A DNA stretch of 64,000 bases from Pseudomonas shirazensis (lineage in GTDB: Bacteria > Pseudomonadota > Gammaproteobacteria > Pseudomonadales > Pseudomonadaceae), in NCBI RefSeq assembly GCF_014268785.2, contig NZ_JABWRD020000001.1, positions 1,687,001-1,751,000 on the forward strand, read 5' to 3'. The notes under the pieces are model-generated. The model was not told where the DNA came from. It searched no databases and saw nothing but the letters and a program-made list of their open reading frames with translations. Positions 1 through 6,738 of this stretch are shown in pieces. Each line of letters opens with the position of its first letter. The stretch's first letter is position 1. The position numbers and the translations under genes are program-made.

Positions 1-191
1 AAAATATAGCTAACCGTCGAGGGATAAGCAGATGCCAGCCGGCGCGGATCATTCTGGGCAAGGTGCTGTTTGATGTAAGCCTGCGTATACCACCGCGCTT
101 CAATCTTTACTCTCTTCTTGTCGGTAGCCGCGTGGGCGTTATTGACAAAGACCAATGAAAGCACTGCGATGGCAATCAAGCTGAAATTCAC
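1..191 (-). CDS. Exported small protein, 3' part outside window
   Basis: Reading leftward from a GTG at 191, preceded by an AGGA ribosome site, the frame stays open to the window edge. It begins with a clear Sec signal peptide: MNFSLIAIAVLSLVFVNNAHA followed by ATDKK, with an AHA-A cleavage site. The mature part continues for about 40 residues (charged, with ARWYTQAYIKQHLAQ). No family is recognised from this stub. The start is GTG, which is why simple ATG scans miss it. Export to the periplasm is a confident inference; function is unknown. Confidence 0.55.
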   Translation of the reverse strand, partial: MNFSLIAIAVLSLVFVNNAHAATDKKRVKIEARWYTQAYIKQHLAQNDPRRLASAYPSTVSYI

Positions 192-383
192 GAGAGATCC
201 TTTCTGTTTGTTGTGATGTGACGCGGCCGATCCGTAGCCAACCGTGCGCCAGCAGAAGCTGAGTTACAGGGCCGCAGATTACATCAATAGGTGAAGTGTG
301 TTCAGCTAGCGCCTGACGATTCATCGTTTGTCGCTACCGTCGGCCTGAAATCTAATCCATCGTAAACAACTAACAATAACTGC

Positions 384-530
384 GTGGAGCAGGCCCACGC
401 GAACCCGCAGTACAGCCCCGAGATCCTGGTGATCGCCATCGGCGCCGGCGCCATCGGCTGGACCCACGTGACGGACTCGACGTTCTGGGTTGTAAAAGAA
501 TACCTGGGGATCTGCCTCGCTGAAGCCCTC
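384..530 (+). pseudogene. Remnant of a GntP-family gluconate permease (C-terminal piece)
   Basis: The translated stretch contains SPEILVIAIGAGAIG, then THVTDSTFWVVKEYLGI and LAEALK. This matches the penultimate part of GntP-family gluconate:H+ symporters, which carry a conserved H-x-N/D-D-S-x-F-W-x-x-K-E-Y motif. The roughly 400 preceding residues are absent, and similarity stops soon after LAEALK, before the last membrane helix. I see no promoter or start for it. It is a decayed fragment, probably left by a deletion or rearrangement at this border. Confidence 0.6.
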
Positions 531-596
531 AAGCCGGTCAGTTGGTTCAATCCTGCTATAGCAAAAGCTTCAGTGGCCTTGCTCCCGCCAGCAGTA

Positions 597-1010
597 CTAG
601 AAATCCACCTTGCCCCGACCTGACTTGATGGTGCTGCGCTTGGCTTTGCCTTCGAGGCGGCGGGTCTTCGAGCCCAGGGTCGGTTTGGTCGGGCGGCGTT
701 TCTTCTCGGTCTTGCCGGCAGCAATGATCAGCTCGGCAAGCCGCGCCAAGGCGTCGGTACGGTTCTGCTCCTGGGTGCGGTACTGCTGGCCCTTGATGAT
801 CAACACGCCGTCGCTGGTGATACGGCTGTCACGCAGCGCCAGCAGCCGCTCCTTGTAAAACTCGGGCAGCGACGAGGCACGGATGTCGAAGCGCAGGTGC
901 ACGGCGCTGGACACCTTGTTCACGTTCTGCCCACCAGCACCCTGGGCGCGGATGTAGGTCAGTTCGATGTCGCTGTCCGGCAGATGCACGTTGTTGGAGA
1001 TGATCAGCAT
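597..1010 (-). CDS. arfB: Alternative ribosome-rescue peptidyl-tRNA hydrolase ArfB
   Basis: Protein of 137 residues starting [17 protein letters not shown]. The catalytic GGQ tripeptide sits in [13 protein letters not shown] near residue 28, as in class-I release factors. The C-terminus is the Lys/Arg-rich tail ([11 protein letters not shown]...[11 protein letters not shown]) that enters the empty mRNA channel of stalled ribosomes. It hydrolyses peptidyl-tRNA on non-stop ribosomes, independently of tmRNA. An upstream in-frame ATG at 1070 exists, but the family starts at the MLIIS residue, so 1010 is chosen. Length and motifs are typical. Confidence 0.93.
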   Translation of the reverse strand: MLIISNNVHLPDSDIELTYIRAQGAGGQNVNKVSSAVHLRFDIRASSLPEFYKERLLALRDSRITSDGVLIIKGQQYRTQEQNRTDALARLAELIIAAGKTEKKRRPTKPTLGSKTRRLEGKAKRSTIKSGRGKVDF

Positions 1011-1228
1011 GACATGGCCCTTGTGATTGCGGCTATTATCACAGGCTCGGCGGCTCTCCCATAGCATCACATCCAGATCCGTTAATCAGTGCCGAAGCCG
1101 GCCGTCTCAGTCAGAGTCTTCGTATTCTTCCTGACTTCGATTCGGCATGTCGGCGCAGCCCCAATGAACCGCATACCCGATGATAACTCAAGCTATAGGC
1201 TACAAAAACATATGTTACTTGAAGCCCC

Positions 1229-1242
1229 ATAACGTGTGTTTT
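1229..1242. promoter_or_regulatory. Candidate repressor operator upstream of the S24 repressor
   Basis: ATAACGTGTGTTTT is an imperfect dyad ATAAC-N4-GTTAT that ends 12 bases before the repressor start codon. It matches the two perfect dyads at 2046 and 2093 in all but one arm base. Its position suggests autoregulation of the repressor. Confidence 0.55.
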
Positions 1243-1254
1243 ACCCTTGACGGT

Positions 1255-1911
1255 ATGACTAAATCCCCTGAAATGCTCAAAGATCGAATTCATCAACGCC
1301 GCACAGCCCTGGGCTTGAGCCAGCAGCAGCTCGCGGAAAGATCAGGGGTGAGCCAGGTCACCATTCAGCATCTGGAGAGTGGACGAAATGCGACCTCGAA
1401 GAAGTTGCTGGAAATCGCGAGGGCGCTCGGCGTAACCGCGGAGTGGCTGGGCTCGGGCAAAGAGGCTCCTCCAGCAAGGAGTAACGTGCAGGCGACGCAC
1501 GTTCTGCCAGAGTCATACCGGTATCCGGTGATCAGCTGGGTTGCGGCAGGCGCCTGGGCCGAAGCGGTAGAACCCTTCCCGCCTGGCTACTCGGACAGGT
1601 ATGAAATGTCCGATTACGACTCGAAGGGCACTGCCTTCTGGCTTGAAGTCAAAGGTGACTCCATGACCTCCCCAGTAGGCACCAGCATCACTGAAGGCAT
1701 GCTTATCCTGGTAGACCCGGAGGCTGAAGCGATTTCCGGAAAGCTGGTCATCGCCAAACTTTCCGACAGCAACGAGGCCACCTTCAAGAAGCTGGTAGAG
1801 GATGGAGGCCGTCGCTTCTTGAAGCCGCTGAATCCTGCCTACCCAGTAGAGCCGTGCATGGAGGGCTGTCGCATTGTCGGCGTGGTCGTGCGCGCCATGA
1901 TCAAGCTTTAA
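1255..1911 (+). CDS. CI/LexA-like repressor: HTH_XRE plus S24 peptidase
   Basis: 218 residues from the ATG at 1255. Upstream in-frame extension is possible but non-conserved and would run through the candidate operator. The N-terminus is an XRE helix-turn-helix (LGLSQQQLAERSGVSQVTIQHLESGR, about residues 16-45). The C-terminal half is an S24 self-cleaving peptidase: hinge near YPVISWVAAGAWAEA (cleavage site A-G), catalytic Ser in KGDSMTSP, and catalytic Lys in SGKLVIAK. Such proteins bind DNA as dimers and lose activity when RecA triggers self-cleavage. No prophage genes surround it. Its likely target is the lyase gene downstream, whose promoter carries two matching dyads. It could be the remnant of a prophage or pyocin regulator. 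Confidence 0.85.
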   Translation: MTKSPEMLKDRIHQRRTALGLSQQQLAERSGVSQVTIQHLESGRNATSKKLLEIARALGVTAEWLGSGKEAPPARSNVQATHVLPESYRYPVISWVAAGAWAEAVEPFPPGYSDRYEMSDYDSKGTAFWLEVKGDSMTSPVGTSITEGMLILVDPEAEAISGKLVIAKLSDSNEATFKKLVEDGGRRFLKPLNPAYPVEPCMEGCRIVGVVVRAMIKL

Positions 1912-1929
1912 AGCGCTTACCCTGCCAAG

Positions 1930-1957
1930 GCCCAGCCATCGAGCTGGGCTTTTTTTT
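1930..1957 (+). terminator. Rho-independent terminator of the repressor gene
   Basis: Perfect 7-bp stem GCCCAGC / GCTGGGC with a 6-base loop, followed by eight T, 18 bases after the repressor stop. Confidence 0.9.
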
Positions 1958-2045
1958 CTGATATTTCGCGGCGCCCAGTTCTCAAGCGTTGAAAACCTTC
2001 GGCACGCAAGGGTCCCCCACGCAGCGGGTTTCCATGCCAGAAATT

Positions 2046-2059
2046 ATAACCTGTGTTAT
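2046..2059. promoter_or_regulatory. Candidate repressor operator, upstream copy
   Basis: ATAACCTGTGTTAT is a perfect 5-bp-arm dyad (ATAAC-N4-GTTAT). It abuts and overlaps by one base the -35 hexamer of the promoter at 2059. The same dyad recurs at 2093, 47 bases away (about 4.5 helical turns). Confidence 0.65.
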
Positions 2060-2086
2060 TGACATAAGGTAAACCTGGATTATCAT
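2059..2086 (+). promoter_or_regulatory. Sigma70-like promoter for the lyase gene
   Basis: TTGACA (2059-2064), 16-base spacer, TATCAT (2081-2086). It lies between two identical-class dyads, so a bound repressor would cover both the -35 and the start site. Confidence 0.65.
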
Positions 2087-2092
2087 CAATCA

Positions 2093-2106
2093 ATAACACA
2101 AGTTAT
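2093..2106. promoter_or_regulatory. Candidate repressor operator, downstream copy
   Basis: ATAACACAAGTTAT is a perfect ATAAC-N4-GTTAT dyad at the expected transcription start of the promoter at 2059. With the copy at 2046 it forms a larger inverted repeat of 15-base units matching at 14 positions. Confidence 0.65.
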
Positions 2107-2221
2107 GTTCGCTTCGGTAGCCATAACGCTCTGCCCAGCCGGACGTGACCACCTTGATGCACCCAGGCCATTACATGTCTACAACGCGGCCTGGATTACT
2201 ACCTTGAGCAAGGAGATCACC

Positions 2222-2854
2222 ATGCACGCATTCGGCAACATCACCGCAAACGGCAAGGTCTATCTTTACCCAGCCGAGCTTCCCAGAGACCTGCTCTGGG
2301 TCGACCAGAACGGCCACACCAACTACTGGTGCTCGGTCCAGGCTGGCACCAGCGGCAGTTCAAAGAATCCACGCACCGAGGGACGGCAAACGCTGCCAGG
2401 CACCGCCGTGTCTTTCAACTGGCTACCGGGCAGCGCCAGGCACTCCATGTCCGGCCGGGTGCGGGTCGAGCAGGCGCCCTCCAGCGGCAAGGTCATCATC
2501 GGCCAGATCCACGCAGTCAATGCGCTCAACCCTTTTCTGATGGTGATCTGGTGGAATGGGTATGTGCGCATCGAGATCCGCGATGTGCCGCTCGGCGTAA
2601 CCCGCACCCTGCTCAAGAAGCCGATGCCGCTGGGCCAAGTGTTCGATTACTGCATCCAGGTCGACGAGCGCAGCCAGCTAACTGCCACGCTCGACGAGCT
2701 CAGCGCCAGCGCGCCGGTGAACTCGAAGTGGAGCAAGTACCCGTTCTACTTCAAGGCAGGTGCTTATGTGATCGACAATAAAGGTGATGCGAGCGAGGGC
2801 GGCTGGGTAGTTTATGAGGCGCTCGACGTGATTGACGGCGTTCTGTCTGCTTGA
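2222..2854 (+). CDS. Polysaccharide lyase family 7 (alginate lyase-like), no signal peptide
   Basis: 210 residues from an ATG with a strong AAGGAG site 5 bases upstream. The three PL7 active-site signatures are present in order: NPRTEGRQ (family R-[ST]-E-x-R, about residue 50), VIIGQIHA (QIH, about 95) and YFKAGAYVIDN (Y-x-K-A-G-x-Y, near the end). PL7 enzymes cleave alginate by beta-elimination, with the Arg, Gln, His and Tyr of these motifs at the active site. The middle residue of the first motif is Gly where Leu or Val is usual. There is no signal peptide, so release would need lysis or an unknown route. It is a single gene under an apparently repressor-controlled promoter. The exact polymer specificity is not readable from sequence. 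Confidence 0.8.
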   Translation: MHAFGNITANGKVYLYPAELPRDLLWVDQNGHTNYWCSVQAGTSGSSKNPRTEGRQTLPGTAVSFNWLPGSARHSMSGRVRVEQAPSSGKVIIGQIHAVNALNPFLMVIWWNGYVRIEIRDVPLGVTRTLLKKPMPLGQVFDYCIQVDERSQLTATLDELSASAPVNSKWSKYPFYFKAGAYVIDNKGDASEGGWVVYEALDVIDGVLSA

Positions 2855-3007
2855 ATACAGGATTGGCGATGGGCTGTTCGAGATGCTGATCGAAAAGCTT
2901 TGTCTGCGAACCGGTCAGCCAAACGAATGTGGTCGGCAACTATCGGAAGCGCTTCCGAAATCCGCTGCTCACAAGGATATCCCCTGTACAACTTTTCCAT
3001 GCTCCAT

Positions 3008-3068
3008 AAACGCAAAAAGCCCTGACAAGTCAGGGCTTTGAATATGGCGGAAGCGTAGAGATTCGAAC
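3008..3068. repeat. Left attachment repeat of the genomic island (attL)
   Basis: These 61 bases align without gaps to 22986-23046 with only three mismatches, all in the loop of the tRNA terminator. The repeat holds the 3' end of tRNA-Ser (3045-3068) plus the transcription terminator hairpin (3018-3037). The intact tRNA is at the other end of the island, so this copy is the displaced 3' end. The last 38 bases are identical in both copies and probably contain the crossover site. Confidence 0.9.
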
Positions 3069-3079
3069 CCTTCTCTAAG

Positions 3080-3271
3080 CAGTCCCCCCGTATACCGGTG
3101 CTGGAAATCCGTCACCGCTCACCTTGAAACCGAGTCTAACCCAATGAAACCTGACGGACTGCGTTGCGCGAAAGGTTGACCTTGGTACCAAGCTCTCCAT
3201 GGGCAATTTTGGCGTTGGCAGTGAGCTAAGCCAGGATCCGCTCATCCTGTGGATCGAACAGACGTTTCATA
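3080..3271 (-). pseudogene. Decayed Lrp/AsnC-type regulator, N-terminal fragment
   Basis: Reading leftward from an ATG at 3271, nine bases past the threonine-synthase-like stop, gives MKRLFDPQDERILA, a TAG stop, then AKIAHGELG and TKVNLSRNAVRQ, then further stops. This aligns with the start of the intact island Lrp protein (MKRTLDKIDERIIEELTRNS ... KVNLSRNAVRLRIERLERDG). A Glu codon has become TAG, and the frame breaks after the recognition helix, up to the attL repeat. It looks like a second Lrp gene cut by the island boundary. Confidence 0.7.
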
Positions 3272-3279
3272 CAGTATTC

Positions 3280-4650
3280 CTATATGCCCCGAATAAAGCT
3301 GGAAAGGCCATCGATATCTCCCTTGCTCAGCACAAGATGATCCACGGACAAGCTGGCTGCCGCAGTCACGTCACCTTTCCACATGTTCAGCTCAGCCAAA
3401 AGCTGGGAGGACTTGCTGGGAGCAAGCTGCGCCAAGGTTACCATTGGGCTCGCAATGCTCCGACGATGAAGCCGCGCTGCGAGGGCGCCCGTTGCAGTCT
3501 GCGGATCGACGGCGGTTCCCGCCTCCTTGTACAAAGTAAGCATCTCCGCCTTGACTTGCTCATCCGCAACGGCATAGGAGTCAAACAACATACGTGCCTG
3601 CAGCCACTGCTTGTTCCCAATGCTCAGTTTACCGGAGTCCTCGAAAGCAGCCATTAGGCGCTGCACGGTACTGCCGTCACGATCATAGAGCTCCCAGATA
3701 AAGCGTTCGAGGTTTGAAAAGAGTGAAAAGTCCATTGAGGGAGACAGCGAATGGCTGACCTCTTGGGTAGAGTAGCTATTCTGATTGATGAAGCGATGCA
3801 GAGAGTCATTGGTGTTGGTCGACACAATGACCTGGTTGATGGCCAGCCCCATTTTTTGGGCAATGAAGCAAGCATAGATCTCGGCAAAGCTCGCACCCGG
3901 TATGCTGAAACCAACCGGGCGCACCCCTCCCCCAAGCTGCAAAGCGCTGTGGAAAAAGAAGACGATCTGAGCCAAGACACCCACCCAGTTTGTAGAGTTG
4001 AAACTGATGGGAAGAACATCTCCCACCGGCCAAGCTCTCAGCACCTTGGAAACGAGTGTCTGGCAATCATCAAAGCTACCGCTAACCTCGATCAACTGAA
4101 CATGATCCGAGCTTGAACCCATCAAACCTGCCAGGCGATCGGCAGGCACACCGTCCCGGGGATAGAGGGCCAACACCTTCACATTGTGCACATCCCTGAA
4201 TGCTTCGATAGCTGCAAGCCCCGTATCACCATTGGTCGCCCCGATAACGACTGCCTGGCTGGGGGGAGTCAGGAAATGAGTAACAAGCCGAGACTGGAGT
4301 TGGGCTGCGAAATCCTTCGACGCCTGAGTCGGCCCGTGATGCAACTGCAAAACCCATTCATTTGGGCCAATCTGTTGAAGAGGAGCTACCGCTCGATGGT
4401 CAAAGCCTTGGTAGCAGTCTTTCAGCATTCTCTTCAAGGCAACACCTTCAATTTCCCCGCCAACAAACGGGGAAATCACACGAAACGCGAGCTCATCAAA
4501 GGGAAGCCATGACCAGCTGGCAATTTCTTCGCTATGAAAACGTGGGAGGTTCTCTGGCACGTAGAGCCCTCCATCAGATGCTATACCCGAGAGAATGACG
4601 CTACGAAAATTGGCAGGCTCAGCAGAACCACGAGTGCTTACGTAGTCCAT
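3280..4650 (-). CDS. Threonine synthase-like PLP enzyme with altered active site
   Basis: 456 residues, colinear with proteobacterial ThrC (N-terminal STRG, ASDGGLYVPENLPRF, PSMDFSLFSNLERF). The PLP lysine is kept in HHGPTQASKDFAAQL (canonical FHGPTLAFKDFA). Several normally invariant motifs are changed: NSINWAR is NSTNWVG, SVPTGNFGD is SIPGASFAE, and ATNxNDIL is STNTNDSL. The first loses an Arg thought to hold the phosphate of O-phosphohomoserine, and the second rewrites the loop for the PLP phosphate. So this is a fold-type II paralogue that probably does not use phosphohomoserine. It lies on the homoserine-linked island, next to an exporter gene. An intact core thrC elsewhere in the genome is expected but not visible here. 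Confidence 0.75.
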   Translation of the reverse strand: MDYVSTRGSAEPANFRSVILSGIASDGGLYVPENLPRFHSEEIASWSWLPFDELAFRVISPFVGGEIEGVALKRMLKDCYQGFDHRAVAPLQQIGPNEWVLQLHHGPTQASKDFAAQLQSRLVTHFLTPPSQAVVIGATNGDTGLAAIEAFRDVHNVKVLALYPRDGVPADRLAGLMGSSSDHVQLIEVSGSFDDCQTLVSKVLRAWPVGDVLPISFNSTNWVGVLAQIVFFFHSALQLGGGVRPVGFSIPGASFAEIYACFIAQKMGLAINQVIVSTNTNDSLHRFINQNSYSTQEVSHSLSPSMDFSLFSNLERFIWELYDRDGSTVQRLMAAFEDSGKLSIGNKQWLQARMLFDSYAVADEQVKAEMLTLYKEAGTAVDPQTATGALAARLHRRSIASPMVTLAQLAPSKSSQLLAELNMWKGDVTAAASLSVDHLVLSKGDIDGLSSFIRGI

Positions 4651-4775
4651 ATTTACTCCAAATAGTAATTAAGCGACCATCCTGTGCTGCTAGAAAATTC
4701 ATCAAGCAGCCCTAAAAAGCACTTTATGCATGCAGCATCAGCAATTGAATAAGACAAATCGCATTATTTTATGGT

Positions 4776-4806
4776 CAAAATGCTCAGGGAAGAGCTTTTT
4801 GCTCGC
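4776..4806. promoter_or_regulatory. Partial copies of the island dyad upstream of the threonine synthase-like gene
   Basis: CAAAATGCTC (4776-4785) and GCTTTTTGCTCGC (4794-4806) resemble the AGCA-N3-TGCT dyads found before hom and before the ABC importer. Each keeps a TGCT half. They lie 125-155 bases upstream of the start codon, so this is a weak candidate on its own. Confidence 0.3.
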
Positions 4807-4847
4807 ACAACCTCTGGAATCCAAACGTGCTTACACATTATGAGATG

Positions 4848-4877
4848 AAAAAAGACCGCTCAATGGCGGCCTTTTGG
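4848..4877 (-). terminator. Terminator of the gdx transcript
   Basis: Hairpin with CCGC / GCGG core, extended by flanking A-T pairs, with a run of T on the minus strand, 15-45 bases past the gdx stop. Confidence 0.7.
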
Positions 4878-4892
4878 GTCACTTCATGAAGC

Positions 4893-5213
4893 TCATACTG
4901 CAGACGAAAACTTCATAAGCACCAAGCCACCGATGATCATAATGGCAGCGATAATTCTGAGGGTGCCAGCGGGCTCGCCGAGAAATGCAATGCCTACTGC
5001 AAACGCTCCAATGGCACCAATCCCAGTCCAGATAGTGTAAGCGGTACCCAAGGGCAAACTTTTCATGGAATACGAAAGCAGAATAAAGCTGGCGACAACA
5101 GTAATGATAGTTACAACTGACGCTCCGACCTTAGTGAAGCCTTCTGACTGCTTCATCGAAAAGGCCCACACGACCTCAAGTATCCCTGCAATAATCAAAC
5201 TGAACCAAGCCAT
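4893..5213 (-). CDS. gdx: SMR-family guanidinium exporter (Gdx/SugE type)
   Basis: 106 residues with four hydrophobic helices starting MAWFSLIIAGILEVVW. The Glu of the first helix (GILEVVWAFSMK) is the proton/substrate residue of small multidrug resistance pumps. LPLGTAYTIWTGIGAIGA is the hallmark of the Gdx/SugE branch, which exports guanidinium, rather than of the multidrug EmrE branch. Start 5213 has a GGAG site six bases upstream; an in-frame ATG lies four codons earlier. A guanidine-II riboswitch directly precedes it, which strongly supports the substrate assignment. In this island the pump may remove guanidine or hydroxyguanidine formed during canavanine breakdown (inference). Confidence 0.9.
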   Translation of the reverse strand: MAWFSLIIAGILEVVWAFSMKQSEGFTKVGASVVTIITVVASFILLSYSMKSLPLGTAYTIWTGIGAIGAFAVGIAFLGEPAGTLRIIAAIMIIGGLVLMKFSSAV

Positions 5214-5231
5214 CGACGGCTCCATTAAGAA

Positions 5232-5281
5232 GCCGGGTCGTCCCGGCAAGATTAACCCAATTATAAGGGGTCGTCCCCTGG
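5232..5281 (-). ncRNA. Guanidine-II (mini-ykkC) riboswitch
   Basis: On the minus strand two short hairpins carry identical ACGA loops: GGGG-ACGA-CCCC (5267-5278) and CCGGG-ACGA-CCCGG (5233-5246), 20 bases apart. Tandem stems with ACGR loops just upstream of a Shine-Dalgarno sequence are the defining feature of guanidine-II riboswitches, where guanidine stabilises the loop-loop pairing and frees translation. The gdx start is 20 bases downstream, as is usual for the class. Confidence 0.93.
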
Positions 5282-5303
5282 GCACTAGAGTCCTGAACTC
5301 AAA

Positions 5304-5990
5304 TCAAACTTCAACGAGCTCACTAGTAATGACAGCATCTGGCATCATTTTCGACAAGCCAGTGACGAGATCATCTGCTGCTGCGTTCAGCGCCTCGATC
5401 GGCATTTGAGGTAGACTTTCAAGGATGAACCACATCTGCTTTGCATTTGCATCCAAACGGGTTCGTACACCTTGGCGCCAGTTCCAACGACGGCAGGTCA
5501 CACCCTGATCGTCGCGCCAAATAACCTCACCAGCATCCGGTGGTTCATTCGCAAGCTCGCCACTTTTCATAGTGTCAAACTCTTCACTGCCATCAGCAAT
5601 GGTCAACCGTGGCATGCCAACGTAGGCAGCGAAATTCTCGCCACCCACTGGAATGGCATATTGAATACTGATTGCATTGTAAAGGTCGACAACCGGATCA
5701 ATCGTTGGAAGTTTCCCGTCTTTCTTGACCCGCTTTAGAAGCGCCTCAGCAGAGCATGGGGTACGCTGCGGCTTTACACCAAACTTACGGAAAGCGTCCC
5801 CCCAAGCAGCGAGGTGAGCATCAGCCCAATGTGCGGTGCCTGCCTCAACGACCTGGTACGCACGCTCCATCGCTTCAGCGGCTACACCAGGATTGACGAT
5901 AGGGGCCGCCTCTACAACAACGCTGACGGCTCGAAAACCAGGAGTGAGCTCGGCAATCCTTGGGTCAATTGACGGATGTACAGAAAGCAT
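5304..5990 (-). CDS. ctdA: Stand-alone B3/B4 editing protein, likely canavanyl-tRNA(Arg) deacylase
   Basis: 228 residues from an ATG with a GGAG site. It carries the B3/B4 domain that edits mischarged tRNA in the beta subunit of phenylalanyl-tRNA synthetase. Visible are PVVDLYNAISIQYAIPVGG (the typical D-x-Y-N-x-x-S core), EEFDTMKSGELANEPPDAGEV and ADDLVTGL at the end. Free-standing B3/B4 proteins lack synthetase modules; one from canavanine-using Pseudomonas has been shown to deacylate canavanyl-tRNA(Arg). Length and island context fit that protein, hence the symbol, though I cannot align them here. It is divergent from an XRE-cupin regulator and upstream of the riboswitch-gdx unit on the same strand. 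Confidence 0.75.
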   Translation of the reverse strand: MLSVHPSIDPRIAELTPGFRAVSVVVEAAPIVNPGVAAEAMERAYQVVEAGTAHWADAHLAAWGDAFRKFGVKPQRTPCSAEALLKRVKKDGKLPTIDPVVDLYNAISIQYAIPVGGENFAAYVGMPRLTIADGSEEFDTMKSGELANEPPDAGEVIWRDDQGVTCRRWNWRQGVRTRLDANAKQMWFILESLPQMPIEALNAAADDLVTGLSKMMPDAVITSELVEV

Positions 5991-6035
5991 CAGAGAATCT
6001 CCTAAACTGACCAATTTAGAGCATTTTACTGACCG

Positions 6036-6638
6036 ATGACCATAAAAGTCAATATATCGACCGACCCAGAAACCCATGTCCAACAGGTCAGCGAGGCAGT
6101 CGCCAAGCGGCTTAGGGAGGTACGCAAGCAGCAGAAAATCTCTCTTGATGAGCTTGCCCGTCGCTCAGGCGTCAGCAAGGGAATGGTAGTGGAGATTGAA
6201 AACTGCAAAGCCAACCCAAGTATCGGCATCCTCTGCAAGATATCAGCAGCGCTTGGATTGTCCGTCGCTGATGTCGTGAATGTGGCAAGCACCCCCACGG
6301 CCCGCCTTATTGAGGCGCAGGAGATCCCAACGCTCTGGAATGGGCCTGAAGGTGGCACAGCCCGCTTACTCGCAGGCACCAGCGGGCCCAACATGATTGA
6401 GCTGTGGAAGTGGGAAATTAAACCTGGTGAAATTTTCGAGTCCGGCGGCCATCCCACTGGCACCTTTGAGCTGTTTCATGTTGAACAAGGTACATTGACT
6501 CTGGAGATCAGCGAGACGACGCTTATCATTGAGCAGGGGTGCTCAGCAATTGCGAAAACAGATGCTCCCCATCGGTACATTAACAATGGAAATAAGACCG
6601 TCATTTTCGCCATGACCGTAGCCGAGCTACACCAGTAA
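6036..6638 (+). CDS. XRE-family regulator with C-terminal cupin sensor
   Basis: 200 residues. An HTH_XRE domain spans about residues 25-80 (KISLDELARRSGVSKGMVVEIENCKANPSIGILCKISAALGLSV). A cupin_2 barrel spans about 115-195, with the metal/ligand-binding motif around GGHPTGTFELFHVEQGTLTLEI and a later AIAKTDAPHRYIN. This architecture senses a small metabolite. It starts 46 bases from the divergent B3/B4 gene, so the two probably share a control region and the cupin protein likely regulates the editing gene. The ligand is unknown; an amino acid such as canavanine is a reasonable guess. Confidence 0.85.
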   Translation: MTIKVNISTDPETHVQQVSEAVAKRLREVRKQQKISLDELARRSGVSKGMVVEIENCKANPSIGILCKISAALGLSVADVVNVASTPTARLIEAQEIPTLWNGPEGGTARLLAGTSGPNMIELWKWEIKPGEIFESGGHPTGTFELFHVEQGTLTLEISETTLIIEQGCSAIAKTDAPHRYINNGNKTVIFAMTVAELHQ

Positions 6639-6650
6639 CTTTTTTCAAGT

Positions 6651-6676
6651 AAAAAAAGCCTCCCAGGTAGGGAGGC
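6651..6676 (-). terminator. Terminator of the lrp-to-gamma-lyase operon
   Basis: On the minus strand GCCTCCC-N5-GGGAGGC followed by seven T. It lies 60 bases past the gamma-lyase stop, marking the end of the six-gene operon. Confidence 0.92.
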
Positions 6677-6738
6677 AAAGAGGGTTACCTACGAAGATCA
6701 GTGATTCGGGAGATTGCATGAGGTCTCCCGAATGCATT

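Noticed and set aside
2832-3041. 69-codon open frame after the lyase gene
   Set aside because: No ribosome site, overlaps the lyase end and runs into the att terminator; no recognisable family.
3045-3068. Possible second tRNA-Ser gene
   Set aside because: Only the last 24 bases of the tRNA are present; it is the attL copy, not a gene.
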